Origin: CAYOHR01 sp964512145 | GTDB lineage: Bacteria > Bacteroidota > Bacteroidia > Flavobacteriales_G > JALEGO01 | Direction: 5' to 3' | NCBI GenBank assembly: GCA_964512145.1 | Contig: CAZEIM010000008.1 | Coordinates: forward strand, 14,101-78,100 | Length of the DNA: 64,000 nt | Part shown: in pieces, positions 54,475-63,791 of the stretch | Position numbering within the stretch: position 1 is the stretch's first letter | How the letters are laid out: each line of letters begins with the position of its first letter | The notes under the pieces: model-generated | The model's database searches: none | The model's input: only the letters and a program-made list of their open reading frames with translations | What the model was told of the DNA's origin: nothing | Program-made: the position numbers and the translations under genes

Positions 54475-55704
54475 CTATAGAATAATTATTTTTCGGGTTA
54501 TATAATATTTATCCATTTTTAAAGAAACAATGTATAAACCCGGATATTTTACTTCATATAAACCCTCGATTTGATTTTTTGAAACTTTATCAAAATGAAC
54601 CGAAAAACATACACCCTGTATATTTAAAACCTGAGCCTCAAATTTTTGTTGGTCATCTTCAATATTGTGAACTTTAATCGAAACAATTCTATTGTTTACC
54701 CTAACATCTATTAATTCCTGCAGAGTATTTTGGGTAAGTTTTACCTGAACTGGTGTATGTAATAAATCAAAAAATTCAGCCGCCCAAAAGGTTGAATAAA
54801 AGTTTTTATCAAAGGTATAAGTACCCGCTAACCCTCCTTCGTAATAATTTATTCCCGGATCCACCGAAATTCCATGACCTAAGTTACTGATCTGATAGGT
54901 TAAAACTACCGTATCTCCCCATGTATTTTCATATCCGGCCCTATTCACATTCGGATACGTAAAAAATGGTGTCTCTGTAAACGAGGGAGTTGTGGTCGTT
55001 GAATGTACGTTGGTCCATTGTTTCACAATTTCTTGCATATTTTGCGAAGCAACAGTTACATCGAGTGAACCATGAAATACCACTAATTCTGGATACTTTC
55101 CCGAATAAAACGGATTACTTAAACGCACTAAATCTCCCCATTGTGAAGGTGTTTTAATATATCCAGGATTCATGGCAAAAATAGCATCTAACGAAGAATT
55201 AGCTGCTCTGTAAGGAAGCCCCGAAAAAATTGCCGCTTTACGAATTTTATTAGGATAATTAGCCATCAAAATAGAAGTCATGCCCCCTCCTGCTGAAAGT
55301 CCTGCAATATAGGTTTTTTGAGAATCTATAGCATAATTTTGACAGGAATAATCAATCATTTGAAGAATAGAAAGGTTTTCGCCAGAATTTTTGGTGTAAT
55401 CTTCTGAGTTAAACCAGTTAAAACAACGATTAAGATTATTTAATATTTTTTGCTCAGGATATAACACTATAAAACCATATTCATCGGCTAAATCATTCCA
55501 ACCTGTTTCGCTTGAAAATTCCTGTGCTGTTTGATTACATCCGTGTAATACAACTACCAGCGGTGCAGGATTATGTATAACGGAAGGTATGTAAACATAC
55601 ATAGTGAGATTTCCAGGGTTTGTTCCAAAATTTGGTATCTCTATCAGCTGAGCCTTCGTATGAATGAATAAGATAAAATAAAAAACACTAAACCAAATTC
55701 TCAT
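54475..55704 (-). CDS. Secreted PHB-depolymerase-like esterase with T9SS-like C-terminus
   Basis: From ATG at 55704 the product is 409 residues. A signal peptide (about 1-18, HTKAQ) precedes an alpha/beta-hydrolase domain of the LpqC/PhaZ esterase group. PLVVVLHGCNQTA holds the oxyanion region, and the catalytic triad is Ser137 (AGLSAGGG), Asp215 (HGSLDVTV) and His277 (NLGHGISVDPG). After about 325 a small beta domain ends GLYIVSLKMDKYYITRKIII, which resembles the tail of a T9SS type A domain, although the usual YPNP motif is missing. It may hydrolyse esterified polysaccharides or polyesters. The in-frame TTG at 55722 would overlap the upstream gene by 17 bp. One base separates it from that gene's stop. 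Confidence 0.82.
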   Translation of the reverse strand: MRIWFSVFYFILFIHTKAQLIEIPNFGTNPGNLTMYVYIPSVIHNPAPLVVVLHGCNQTAQEFSSETGWNDLADEYGFIVLYPEQKILNNLNRCFNWFNSEDYTKNSGENLSILQMIDYSCQNYAIDSQKTYIAGLSAGGGMTSILMANYPNKIRKAAIFSGLPYRAANSSLDAIFAMNPGYIKTPSQWGDLVRLSNPFYSGKYPELVVFHGSLDVTVASQNMQEIVKQWTNVHSTTTTPSFTETPFFTYPNVNRAGYENTWGDTVVLTYQISNLGHGISVDPGINYYEGGLAGTYTFDKNFYSTFWAAEFFDLLHTPVQVKLTQNTLQELIDVRVNNRIVSIKVHNIEDDQQKFEAQVLNIQGVCFSVHFDKVSKNQIEGLYEVKYPGLYIVSLKMDKYYITRKIIIL

Positions 55705-55705
55705 C

Positions 55706-57139
55706 TTAAAATCGAACCCCAAAGGTTATACTGCTAATAAGCTGACTTGTATTTATATTGGTAGATTTTACAAAAGCCGGATCGTAAATATAATACTTAG
55801 AGCTTTGGCTTCTGGTTATAAATCCCAAATCGCAATAAAAATGTTCGGCACGATAGCCCCCGCCAAAACTATAACTAATCATGGAGTTATCATTAGTAGC
55901 TAAACCGGTATAAACATTTGTTCGATATGAAGCCCCAGCGCGAATGGTAAATGAGTTTAACCGAATTTCAGCACCTGACCTGATAGTATGCACCGAATTA
56001 AACGCACTTGAAATCCTTGAATTTTCATCTGCAAATGAGTATGAAGATATAGGTCTTGATTTTAAGAACATATTTGAATAATCTACCATTTCATAATCCA
56101 TACTAATCAACCCGTATTTACCTAAAATAAATGCTAATCCTGCATTATATCTGGCAGGGCTACGTAAAGTGTATTCAAATGTACCTATTGATAAATCAGA
56201 GTTATATTGACCAAAATTTTTATAATCAGCTTCAATATTGGCATCCCAATTATCTTGAAGCGACATAATACTTGAAGTGTGAGCACTGGCAGATAATCTG
56301 ATAAAATCAATAGGCCTGTAAATTACACCAATACCTGCCCTAATACCACTTCCATTAGTCGTTAAATTTTCGGTCATTTGAAAGGAGTTTAATATACTGG
56401 TAGTGTCACCTAACGGCAATGTTTCAGAAAAAAAACTATTTCTAGTATAACGCATACTTAAAAACCCAACAGAACCTCCAATGTATAATTGATCATCGTA
56501 ATTTACACCATACGAAATATTCATTTCACGAATATTCCCCCTTGTAAATATTGTATTTAATTGATTTTGTCCATATTGGGGAATTTGTGTAAAATATTCA
56601 CCCCCTAAAGTGTCCACTAGATAAGTTTGCCAAGCCAAATTACTTCCAAATGGATTGTATATTCCTCTTTCTATATCATATTTAAACACATCTAACAATG
56701 AACTTTCGTTATTTACACCCTGAATGGTAATGTTATTATCGAAATTAGCCAATTTATTAAAGGAAACAGCAAGATTTTTACTTTGCCAACGTGTACCATT
56801 ATGAAACGGAGAAGATATAACAAAACCAAAATTTCCGGTTCTTAAACGTGTATCAATATCATTTGCTTCGGAATTGTAATGTAAAGTATTGTTAGCATTA
56901 AAATTTAAAAAAGGAGTATACGAAATTTCTGTTTTTCTGAAAACTCCGGTTGATGCAGGGTTTATATGTATTGATGTAAAATCACCCCCTAAAGCTGAAA
57001 ATGCTCCGCTTAAAGCATTAAATCTTCCAGTTCCTACGATGTCAAACTGAGAAAACCTAAGTGCATCATCTTCTGTTTGCGCATATAAACCCATTGCAAA
57101 AAAAGTGGAGATAATGGTTTGAATAATCTGCTTTTTCAT
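55706..57139 (-). CDS. FadL/OMPP1-like outer-membrane transport protein
   Basis: This 477-residue beta-barrel has a signal peptide (about 1-20, LYAQ) followed by DDALRFSQFDIVGTGRFNAL and the block GGDFTSIHINPASTG, a FadL/OMPP1 hallmark in Bacteroidota proteins often labelled hemin receptors. Many aromatic beta-strands follow, for example GLISMDYEMVDYSNM, FTIRAGASYRTNVYTG and a C-terminal SSITFGVRF. It should carry hydrophobic molecules across the outer membrane. It is followed by the esterase gene one base beyond its stop, so the two may act on a common lipid-like substrate, though that is inference. Confidence 0.85.
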   Translation of the reverse strand: MKKQIIQTIISTFFAMGLYAQTEDDALRFSQFDIVGTGRFNALSGAFSALGGDFTSIHINPASTGVFRKTEISYTPFLNFNANNTLHYNSEANDIDTRLRTGNFGFVISSPFHNGTRWQSKNLAVSFNKLANFDNNITIQGVNNESSLLDVFKYDIERGIYNPFGSNLAWQTYLVDTLGGEYFTQIPQYGQNQLNTIFTRGNIREMNISYGVNYDDQLYIGGSVGFLSMRYTRNSFFSETLPLGDTTSILNSFQMTENLTTNGSGIRAGIGVIYRPIDFIRLSASAHTSSIMSLQDNWDANIEADYKNFGQYNSDLSIGTFEYTLRSPARYNAGLAFILGKYGLISMDYEMVDYSNMFLKSRPISSYSFADENSRISSAFNSVHTIRSGAEIRLNSFTIRAGASYRTNVYTGLATNDNSMISYSFGGGYRAEHFYCDLGFITRSQSSKYYIYDPAFVKSTNINTSQLISSITFGVRF

Positions 57140-57184
57140 GGCTTGTATTTTTTAGTTAAAACTTTTGATATGTTAAATAAAACC

Positions 57185-57216
57185 CATTCATCTGTAATTT
57201 TTAGTACAAATGAATG
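57185..57216. promoter_or_regulatory. Imperfect inverted repeat between two minus-strand genes
   Basis: CATTCAT-c-TGTA and TACA-a-ATGAATG pair over 11 of 12 positions around an 8-nt loop. On the minus strand it lies after the low-complexity gene and before the FadL-like gene, followed by GGGTTTTATTT. It could be a weak terminator or an mRNA-stabilising hairpin; it is not a clear intrinsic terminator. Confidence 0.35.
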
Positions 57217-57238
57217 AGTTCTTGTGTTCTACTAATTT

Positions 57239-58822
57239 TTATCTTCTTCCTCCGCCTATACTTCCTCCACTTCTACCACCGCCAGGGCTTGGACTGGAAT
57301 TCATTCTAGGCGAAGGGCTTACAGAACCCCCTCTGTTACTAGGAGCAGGACTGGGAGAAGATTGTCTTTCCATTTTTGGAGAAGGAGAAGATTGTCTTTG
57401 ATTAGGAGCAGGTTGCTTTTCCATTCTTGGGTTAGAAGAAGGAGCCGTTTGTTTAGGGGTAGGGGTAGATTTCATCTCCCTCGGGTTTGTATTAGAAGGC
57501 TTCACATTTTCATTTCTTGGAGTAACCTGAGGGTTCCTGCTAGGTGTAGGATTGCCTTGAGATGGCCTGGGCGAAGTGTATTCTTTACTTGGCATATTCT
57601 GATTTCGGTTAGGTTGAGGAGCACTGTAATCTCTAGGACTTACAACATTCTTGGGAGTATTAACCCTCGTACCAGTATTCACCGATTCACTTTTAGGCAT
57701 CGTTTGTTTTTGAGGTTTAACAGAAGGTGAAGAATAAGTGCTAGGATTATTCAACCCTCTGGAAGATTGAACCTTATCTACAGGTTTTGGCGTGTGAATA
57801 TTTCTTATATCTTTAACCCCTGTTGAATTTGTATTAGATGCAGGCTGTTTAACTCCGGAAACATTTCTAGAATCTAAATTACCTGAACTTATATTTTTAG
57901 GAATGTCTTTGGTTGGCTTAACTGCCGACAAATTATGTACAGGTTTACTATTTGCACTTCTCACATCCGGAACTGCATTTTGGTTTACAAATTTTGAATT
58001 AACAGCTTGTTTTCCATACGCTAATTGGTATTTTTCGCTTAAAGGTCTTGGATTATTTCGAGAGGGTAATCCTGATGAAGAAGCACCCGTTGAAGAATTT
58101 CTAGGACCATAATAATAACTATTTGCATCATAACTATTAAAATAATTATTGCTAGCAAAAACACCCTGATTGTAGCCATTGTAAAAACCATGATAATATC
58201 CTTGATTGTATGCATTCCAAGGATTGTTCCATGGGTTCATATATGCCATACCATAGTAACCAAATCCAGGATAACCCCAAGAATTCCAACCGCCTCCCCA
58301 TCCCCAGCTATTCCAAGCCCAAGGATTGTAAAAAGTACCAAATCCACAACTTCCCCATCCCCAGCCGAATCCTACTCCCCACCATGGTCTTGGATTCCAC
58401 CAAGAATAAGTCATGTAAATGCTAGTGCCATAAAAAAACGGATCGTAATTATACCAATACATGTTCGTATAAAAAGGATCATAATAACCAAAACCTGGAG
58501 CATAATTATGAAATCTTCTAATTCGACTAGCATATGCATAATCGTAATAATCATCGTTATTAAATGAGTAATCATTTCCATAATAATTGTTGTTTATTAT
58601 GGTTGTACCATCCGATGAAACTTGAGTGTCTGTTCTATAATAATCGTCTTGATTTCCCGAATAGTCTTCGAAAGGAACATCTTGAGAAGAATTGGAATTT
58701 TGTTCATAAACCCTATCCTTTCTGTTAAAGTAAATATCATCATTTTCTTTCGAATTACCCTGACCGCTTACACTTGGCGAAGCAAGTATTAAAAGGGCTA
58801 AAATGTGGATTAACGTTTTCAT
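57239..58822 (-). CDS. Exported low-complexity protein, Trp/Gly/Tyr-rich then Ser/Pro/Asn-rich
   Basis: This 527-residue protein has a signal peptide (about 1-20, SVSGQ). A charged, Asp/Tyr-rich stretch follows, then about 140 residues (95-235) extremely rich in Trp, Gly, Tyr and Asn, such as WWGVGFGWGWGSCGFG and NSWGWGGGWNSWG. The C-terminal ~290 residues are disordered-looking, rich in Ser, Pro, Asn, Arg and Gln, and end in a Gly/Arg tail GGGRSGGSIGGGRR. I recognise no domain. Proteins of this kind occur in Bacteroidota envelopes and may be cell-surface or matrix polymers. Gene order suggests expression with the FadL-like and esterase genes. Antisense ORFs here are shadows. Confidence 0.72.
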   Translation of the reverse strand: MKTLIHILALLILASPSVSGQGNSKENDDIYFNRKDRVYEQNSNSSQDVPFEDYSGNQDDYYRTDTQVSSDGTTIINNNYYGNDYSFNNDDYYDYAYASRIRRFHNYAPGFGYYDPFYTNMYWYNYDPFFYGTSIYMTYSWWNPRPWWGVGFGWGWGSCGFGTFYNPWAWNSWGWGGGWNSWGYPGFGYYGMAYMNPWNNPWNAYNQGYYHGFYNGYNQGVFASNNYFNSYDANSYYYGPRNSSTGASSSGLPSRNNPRPLSEKYQLAYGKQAVNSKFVNQNAVPDVRSANSKPVHNLSAVKPTKDIPKNISSGNLDSRNVSGVKQPASNTNSTGVKDIRNIHTPKPVDKVQSSRGLNNPSTYSSPSVKPQKQTMPKSESVNTGTRVNTPKNVVSPRDYSAPQPNRNQNMPSKEYTSPRPSQGNPTPSRNPQVTPRNENVKPSNTNPREMKSTPTPKQTAPSSNPRMEKQPAPNQRQSSPSPKMERQSSPSPAPSNRGGSVSPSPRMNSSPSPGGGRSGGSIGGGRR

Positions 58823-58996
58823 GGCTAAAAATTTATATTAAACTAGCAAATAATATGCCAAAAATACCAATATTAAATAGTTTATTTCTTTCGTTTGAAA
58901 TAAAATTAACACTCATTTTAACATATTGTTCTCCATCAAATATAACTAAATTAAAGCAAGAATGCTTAAACAACTGCCTAATCGTATAAGTTTTTA

Positions 58997-59004
58997 TATA
59001 TTTG
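58997..59004 (+). promoter_or_regulatory. Candidate -7 promoter element for the acyl-CoA ligase gene
   Basis: TATATTTG matches TAnnTTTG exactly, 29 bp upstream of the ATG at 59034. It lies in a 211-bp gap that also holds the start region of the divergent low-complexity gene. No clear -33 box is seen. Confidence 0.45.
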
Positions 59005-59033
59005 GTTAAATTGTTTTTTAAAAGCTTTACATT

Positions 59034-60698
59034 ATGGTTGTTAATCAAGAACGTCCTTGGCTTGCCCATTACCCAAAAAATGTTCCTGCAAACATAGACG
59101 AAAATAAGTACTCGAGTTTAGTAGAAATGTTTCATGAAACATTTGAAAAGTACTCAAAAAAACCTGCTTTTTCATGTATGGGAAAGGAGTTGACATTTAA
59201 AGAAATAGATATACTATCGAGAAATTTTGGAGCATATTTACATCATCAGGGGTTAAAGCAAGGAGATAAAATTGCTTTAATGATGCCTAACTTATTACAA
59301 TATCCAATAGCACTTTTTGGAGCACTTAGAGCCGGATTAGTGGTTGTAAATACAAATCCACTTTATACCGCTAGAGAAATGGAGCATCAATTTAAAGACT
59401 CGGGTGTAAAAGCTATTGTAATTGCTGAAAATTTCGCGTACAACCTAGAAAAAATAATTACCTCAACCCAAATAGAAACGGTAATTGTTACTAGTATAGG
59501 AGAAATGTTAAGTCCAATAAAAGGTAGCATAGTAAATTTTGTAGTAAGAAACATCAAAAAAATGGTTCCTGCTTACGAGTTAAAAAATAAAGTTTCTTTT
59601 AAGCAAGCCCTAACAGAAGGGAAAAAATATTCTATTCCGAAAATGATTTTTAAACCTGAAGATGTAATTCTGCTTCAGTATACAGGAGGAACAACAGGTG
59701 TAGCCAAAGGTGCCATGTTAACCAATAAAAATTTGGTAGGAAATATGATGCAAATTCGTGCGATTATGCTTCCGTTTTTAAATACCGAAACACAAAATAT
59801 AGCATTATCTCCCCTCCCCTTATATCATGTTTTTGCATTCACTTGTAATTGTTTAGCGTTAATGAATGTAGGGTGTTTAAATGTATTAGTCACCAATGCT
59901 CGTGATTTAAAATCGGTAATGAAAGAGTTTAAAAATTACAACATTAATTTAATGACCGGGGTTAATACATTATTTAATGCTCTATTAAATCAACCGGAAT
60001 TCAAAAATTTGGATTTTAGTTCATTAAAAATTACTGTAGGTGGTGCGATGGCTGTTCAGCAAGCAGTAGCTGAAAAATGGAAGCAAGTAACCGGTTGCTA
60101 CTTATCAGAAGGGTATGGAATGACAGAAGCATCACCTGTAATAAGTTGTAATCCATTTGACAATACAGCTCAAATTGGAACTATTGGTTTACCACTTCCA
60201 TCAACAGACATGAGAGTTGTTGATGAAAACGGAAATGTATTGCCCTTTGGAGAAGTTGGAGAAATTCAAGCCAAAGGCCCTCAAATTATGTTGGGGTATT
60301 ATAATAAACCCGAAGAAACTGCAAAAGTATTAAAGGATGGGTGGCTTAGTACCGGAGATATGGGAAAAATGGTGGATAAAGGATTTTTTAAAATTGTTGA
60401 TCGAAAAAAAGATATGATTTTAGTTTCAGGATTTAATGTATATCCAAATGAAATTGAAGATGTAGTAGTAGGACATCCTAAAGTTTTAGAGGCTGCCGCC
60501 ATTGGAGTAGAAGATGAACATTCTGGTGAGGTTCCAAAATTATTTATCGTAAAAAAAGACAACTCACTTACAGAGCGAGAGATATTAGAATACTGTAAAG
60601 AGCAGTTAACGGGATACAAAAGACCAAAATATGTTGAGTTTAGAAATGAATTACCCAAAACCAACGTTGGTAAAATATTACGTAGGGAGTTAAGATAG
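59034..60698 (+). CDS. fadD: Long-chain-fatty-acid--CoA ligase
   Basis: This 554-residue AMP-forming acyl-CoA synthetase activates long-chain fatty acids with ATP and CoA. The P-loop-like motif YTGGTTGVAKGAML lies at about 220-233, followed by PLPLYHVFAFT, SEGYGMTEASPVISCNP (about 360-376), STGDMGKM (about 440) and the C-terminal NVGKILRREL with the catalytic lysine. Length and start (MVVNQERPWLAHYPK) agree with FadD proteins. It belongs to fatty-acid uptake and beta-oxidation. The divergent neighbour operon includes a FadL-like barrel, giving a loose link to lipid uptake. Confidence 0.94.
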   Translation: MVVNQERPWLAHYPKNVPANIDENKYSSLVEMFHETFEKYSKKPAFSCMGKELTFKEIDILSRNFGAYLHHQGLKQGDKIALMMPNLLQYPIALFGALRAGLVVVNTNPLYTAREMEHQFKDSGVKAIVIAENFAYNLEKIITSTQIETVIVTSIGEMLSPIKGSIVNFVVRNIKKMVPAYELKNKVSFKQALTEGKKYSIPKMIFKPEDVILLQYTGGTTGVAKGAMLTNKNLVGNMMQIRAIMLPFLNTETQNIALSPLPLYHVFAFTCNCLALMNVGCLNVLVTNARDLKSVMKEFKNYNINLMTGVNTLFNALLNQPEFKNLDFSSLKITVGGAMAVQQAVAEKWKQVTGCYLSEGYGMTEASPVISCNPFDNTAQIGTIGLPLPSTDMRVVDENGNVLPFGEVGEIQAKGPQIMLGYYNKPEETAKVLKDGWLSTGDMGKMVDKGFFKIVDRKKDMILVSGFNVYPNEIEDVVVGHPKVLEAAAIGVEDEHSGEVPKLFIVKKDNSLTEREILEYCKEQLTGYKRPKYVEFRNELPKTNVGKILRRELR

Positions 60699-60753
60699 TT
60701 ATCAATCAACAAATATTCACCGTATTAAAAAGTATATATTATATTGGATATTT

Positions 60754-62748
60754 TTGCTTTGCTTTCAGTTTCCTATTCTTACTTTTTCAAACCAAGAATA
60801 TAAAATTCATTTACAAGTAAAAAATTGGTTTTATGTAAGTTGTGATGAATCAGAAAACTACACTTTAAATATTAGAAGAAGTGAAGCAGGAAGTTGGGAA
60901 ACTTTCCATTTAATAAAATCCGATCATGGATCATTTCAATTAAGATATAAAAATAAATATGTTGGTTGTTTAAATAATGACTCCATAGTTTTAGCACATG
61001 ATGATATTCATGACTTTTATTTTAAAGCTATTAATCTATCTCCAGGTAAAAAGGTATTAAAAACAGCTCAAAATAAATATGTTGGAATATCTGAATTTTC
61101 ACTCTTTTGTACTACAGACAGCCTAAAAGCTACTCCTTTTTACATAAAAGAAAAAATGGCAATTGGACTAAGCCCATTGCCCAATAGGTCTCTTGTGTTT
61201 TTAATATCTTCTTTGATTTTCATTGCCTTTAGTGTATATTTTTTTATAAATAATACATCCTTATACGCTCTTGTTTTTTTAATTATAGGGGGTTTTTTAC
61301 TGCGATGTTTTATGATAACCTTAAATGATTTTTTATGGCTTTGGGACGAACAATATCATGCCTTGGTAGCGAAAAATTTAATTGGAAACCCATTAAAACC
61401 AGTATTGGTAAAAAATCCAGTATTAACCTATGATATAGGTACATGGACAAATAACCACGTATGGTTACATAAATTCCCTGCATTTTTATGGCCCATGGCA
61501 ATGAGTATTAAAACTTTTGGTTTAGAAGCTTGGGCGGTAAGATTACCTTCGGTAATCTTTAGCACGTTTTGTATTTACTTATTATACGATATAGGCTCTA
61601 TGCTTATGTGTAAGAAAAGAGCCTATATAAGTGCCTTAATGTATACCGTAAGTATTTTTGGATTAGAACTTGTTTCGGGATTTTACGGAATGGATCACAA
61701 CGATACAGCATTTTTTTGTTTTGTAACCGCTTCATATTGGGCATATGTTAAATATATACACACTAAATATTTATATAAATGGGCATTAATGAGTGGTATT
61801 TTTATAGGTTTAGCTGTATTAACAAAATGGCTCATGGGTTTTTTGGTTTTTATTCCATGGAGCATTAACTTACTTTGGATTGATATAAAAAATAAAACAG
61901 CCTGGAAACATATAATTAGCTCGTTTATAATATCGGCAATAATTTCTGGAGCATGGATATTATATATATTTACAGTTTACCCATTTGAAGCAAATTTTGA
62001 GTTTAGTCAAATGGCAAAACATTTTAACGAGGTTATTGAAGGCCATTCTGGAACTATTACATATCATTTTGAAAAAATGACAACTTTATATAATGTTCAT
62101 TACTTGGTTATTATTTCCATGGTGGCTATTTTTATATACTCTTTGCATGAAAAAAGGCATAAAATTTTTACTTCAGTAATTTTTGTATTTTGTTATGTTT
62201 TTTTTAGCATATCATCCACTAAACTTCCTGCGTATCCTTACATTGTTGGAAGTATAGTTATTATAAGTATTTCAAACACATTATACATGGGATTAAAAAT
62301 ATTAGAAAAATCATCTCCGAACATTTTAATTACAAAAATTATACTTTTTGTAGCTTTAGGAGGTATTACTTGGTATTTTTTAGATTTTAACAAAATTCAA
62401 AATAATCATGTATATCAAAAACACAGTGCCTCAGAAAATATTCTTCAACAAGAAAAATTAAAGTTAATATATGAAGGTTTTTCTAATGAAAAATTTTCAA
62501 ATACAATCCTAATTAATTGTCCTAAGTATCATATGGCATCATGTATGTTTTTTTCAAATGTTTATGTAGCCTATGATTTTATTCCTACAAACGAGGAATT
62601 ACATGAAATTTTATCCATGGAAAAAAAAGTTATATGCTTCGAGTTTGAAAAACAACCTATTCCTGAATATATTAGCAAAAATCCGAATATAGAAATAATG
62701 GATATTAATGCTGCATTTTACCCAAATGAGCTAAAACAATTACAATAA
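60754..62748 (+). CDS. GT39/PMT-type glycosyltransferase with N-terminal fascin-like beta-trefoil domain
   Basis: The TTG-started ORF is 664 residues. After a hydrophobic segment, residues about 18-134 form three repeats typical of fascin-like beta-trefoils: WFYVSC with GSWETFHLI, KYVGCLN with FYFKAI, and KYVGIS with PFYIKE. About ten membrane segments follow. The loop LNDFLWLWDEQYHALVAKNL carries the Asp198-Glu199 acidic pair characteristic of ArnT/PMT-type GT39 and GT83 enzymes, which use polyprenyl-phosphate sugars on the outer face of the inner membrane. The trefoil should lie in the periplasm. The frame is open upstream to 60694, and an ATT at 60724 would give a better signal peptide (IKKYILYWIFLLCFQFPILT). 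Acceptor and sugar are unknown. Confidence 0.78.
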   Translation: MLCFQFPILTFSNQEYKIHLQVKNWFYVSCDESENYTLNIRRSEAGSWETFHLIKSDHGSFQLRYKNKYVGCLNNDSIVLAHDDIHDFYFKAINLSPGKKVLKTAQNKYVGISEFSLFCTTDSLKATPFYIKEKMAIGLSPLPNRSLVFLISSLIFIAFSVYFFINNTSLYALVFLIIGGFLLRCFMITLNDFLWLWDEQYHALVAKNLIGNPLKPVLVKNPVLTYDIGTWTNNHVWLHKFPAFLWPMAMSIKTFGLEAWAVRLPSVIFSTFCIYLLYDIGSMLMCKKRAYISALMYTVSIFGLELVSGFYGMDHNDTAFFCFVTASYWAYVKYIHTKYLYKWALMSGIFIGLAVLTKWLMGFLVFIPWSINLLWIDIKNKTAWKHIISSFIISAIISGAWILYIFTVYPFEANFEFSQMAKHFNEVIEGHSGTITYHFEKMTTLYNVHYLVIISMVAIFIYSLHEKRHKIFTSVIFVFCYVFFSISSTKLPAYPYIVGSIVIISISNTLYMGLKILEKSSPNILITKIILFVALGGITWYFLDFNKIQNNHVYQKHSASENILQQEKLKLIYEGFSNEKFSNTILINCPKYHMASCMFFSNVYVAYDFIPTNEELHEILSMEKKVICFEFEKQPIPEYISKNPNIEIMDINAAFYPNELKQLQ

Positions 62749-62762
62749 AGCTTTTAAATAAA

Positions 62763-63725
62763 TTATTGTTTTTTAAGACTCACCTTCGTGCCTACTTTAA
62801 GTTCTTGGTGAATTAATTCTGAATTATACTTTTTTAAATGTTTAAGTTTAATACCATATTTTTGAGAAATAGACCACCATGTATCGCCTTCATGAACAGT
62901 GTGTAATGAGTATTTTTTGGATTGTTTCTTTTTGGGTTTAATATAAATTACCTGATCTTCTTTAATGGATTCTCCTTGGGATAAGTCATTATATTTTTTA
63001 ATCTCCCAGTGTCCTAAGTCGAGTTTTTTAGCTATTTTATCAGGAGTATCGCCTTTTTTAGCAATAATATATGGTATGCCATTTTCGTGTTTAAAAACCT
63101 CGTAACTACTCTCCATTAAAATTTCTTTTGTCTTATAAGGAATAGTTTCTTTACTTATACTTTTTTCTGAATTTGATTTTACATTTTTTACAGGTACTTT
63201 ATCCAATTTATCAAAAACATGTAAATTATTTTCTTCGATAATTTTAATAAGCAATTCTGGGTATTTTGGATTGGTAGCATAGCCGGCCCTTTTAAGTCCA
63301 TGAGCCCATGCCTTATAATCTGTAGAGGATAGTTCAAATAAAAATGCATATCGAGATCTTGTGGTTAAAAACTCTGAATGGTCTTGGTAAGATTGATATG
63401 GGTCTTGATATTTTCTGAAACATTCGTTTTTAGTGTCATCATCTTGAATAAATGTTGGACCAGTCCAGTTATGGCATTTAATTCCAAAATGATTTTTAGC
63501 ATATCTAGCCAGCGGGCTGTTTCCATCTCCACTCTCTAGTATACCTTGCGCCAAGGTTATACTGGCAGGTATTCCGGTTCTTAACATTTCTTTTACCGCT
63601 TCATCCTTATATGCATCTATGTACTCTTGTCGAGTAAAAATTCTTTCTGCAGGTTGAGATTGGGCTAGGGAAAAAAAACAAATCCATGAGAACAATAAAA
63701 AAATTACGTATAATTTATTCTTCAT
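62763..63725 (-). CDS. Glucosaminidase (GH73) with two LysM domains
   Basis: This 320-residue secreted cell-wall hydrolase has a signal peptide (about 1-22). The glucosaminidase domain (about 30-180) has ASITLAQGILESGDGNS with the catalytic Glu64, then ARYAKNHFGIKCH and YQDPYQSYQDHSEFL. Two LysM motifs follow, IIAKKGDTPDKIAKKL (about 218-233) and HTVHEGDTWWSISQKYGI (about 276-293), which bind peptidoglycan sugars. It cleaves between N-acetylglucosamine and its neighbour in peptidoglycan and may act in cell separation or remodelling. Length and order of domains are typical for Bacteroidota proteins. It is convergent with the glycosyltransferase gene. Confidence 0.93.
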   Translation of the reverse strand: MKNKLYVIFLLFSWICFFSLAQSQPAERIFTRQEYIDAYKDEAVKEMLRTGIPASITLAQGILESGDGNSPLARYAKNHFGIKCHNWTGPTFIQDDDTKNECFRKYQDPYQSYQDHSEFLTTRSRYAFLFELSSTDYKAWAHGLKRAGYATNPKYPELLIKIIEENNLHVFDKLDKVPVKNVKSNSEKSISKETIPYKTKEILMESSYEVFKHENGIPYIIAKKGDTPDKIAKKLDLGHWEIKKYNDLSQGESIKEDQVIYIKPKKKQSKKYSLHTVHEGDTWWSISQKYGIKLKHLKKYNSELIHQELKVGTKVSLKKQ

Positions 63726-63763
63726 AAAAGACCTATCTATGCATAAAAATAAAGATAACTTCG

Positions 63764-63771
63764 TATTTTTG
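63764..63771 (+). promoter_or_regulatory. Candidate -7 promoter element
   Basis: TATTTTTG matches TAnnTTTG exactly, 20 bp upstream of the TTG start of the partial membrane protein at 63792. No -33 box is evident. Confidence 0.4.
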
Positions 63772-63791
63772 AATCTCTTAATAAAAAGATT

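Noticed and set aside
55705..55722. TTG start of the esterase
   Set aside because: It would overlap the FadL-like gene by 17 bp. ATG at 55704 starts directly after that gene's stop and begins a typical signal peptide.
58190..58567. Plus-strand ORFs opposite the low-complexity protein
   Set aside because: They are Ile/Ser/Pro-rich antisense readings of the Trp/Gly/Tyr repeats, without start-region features.
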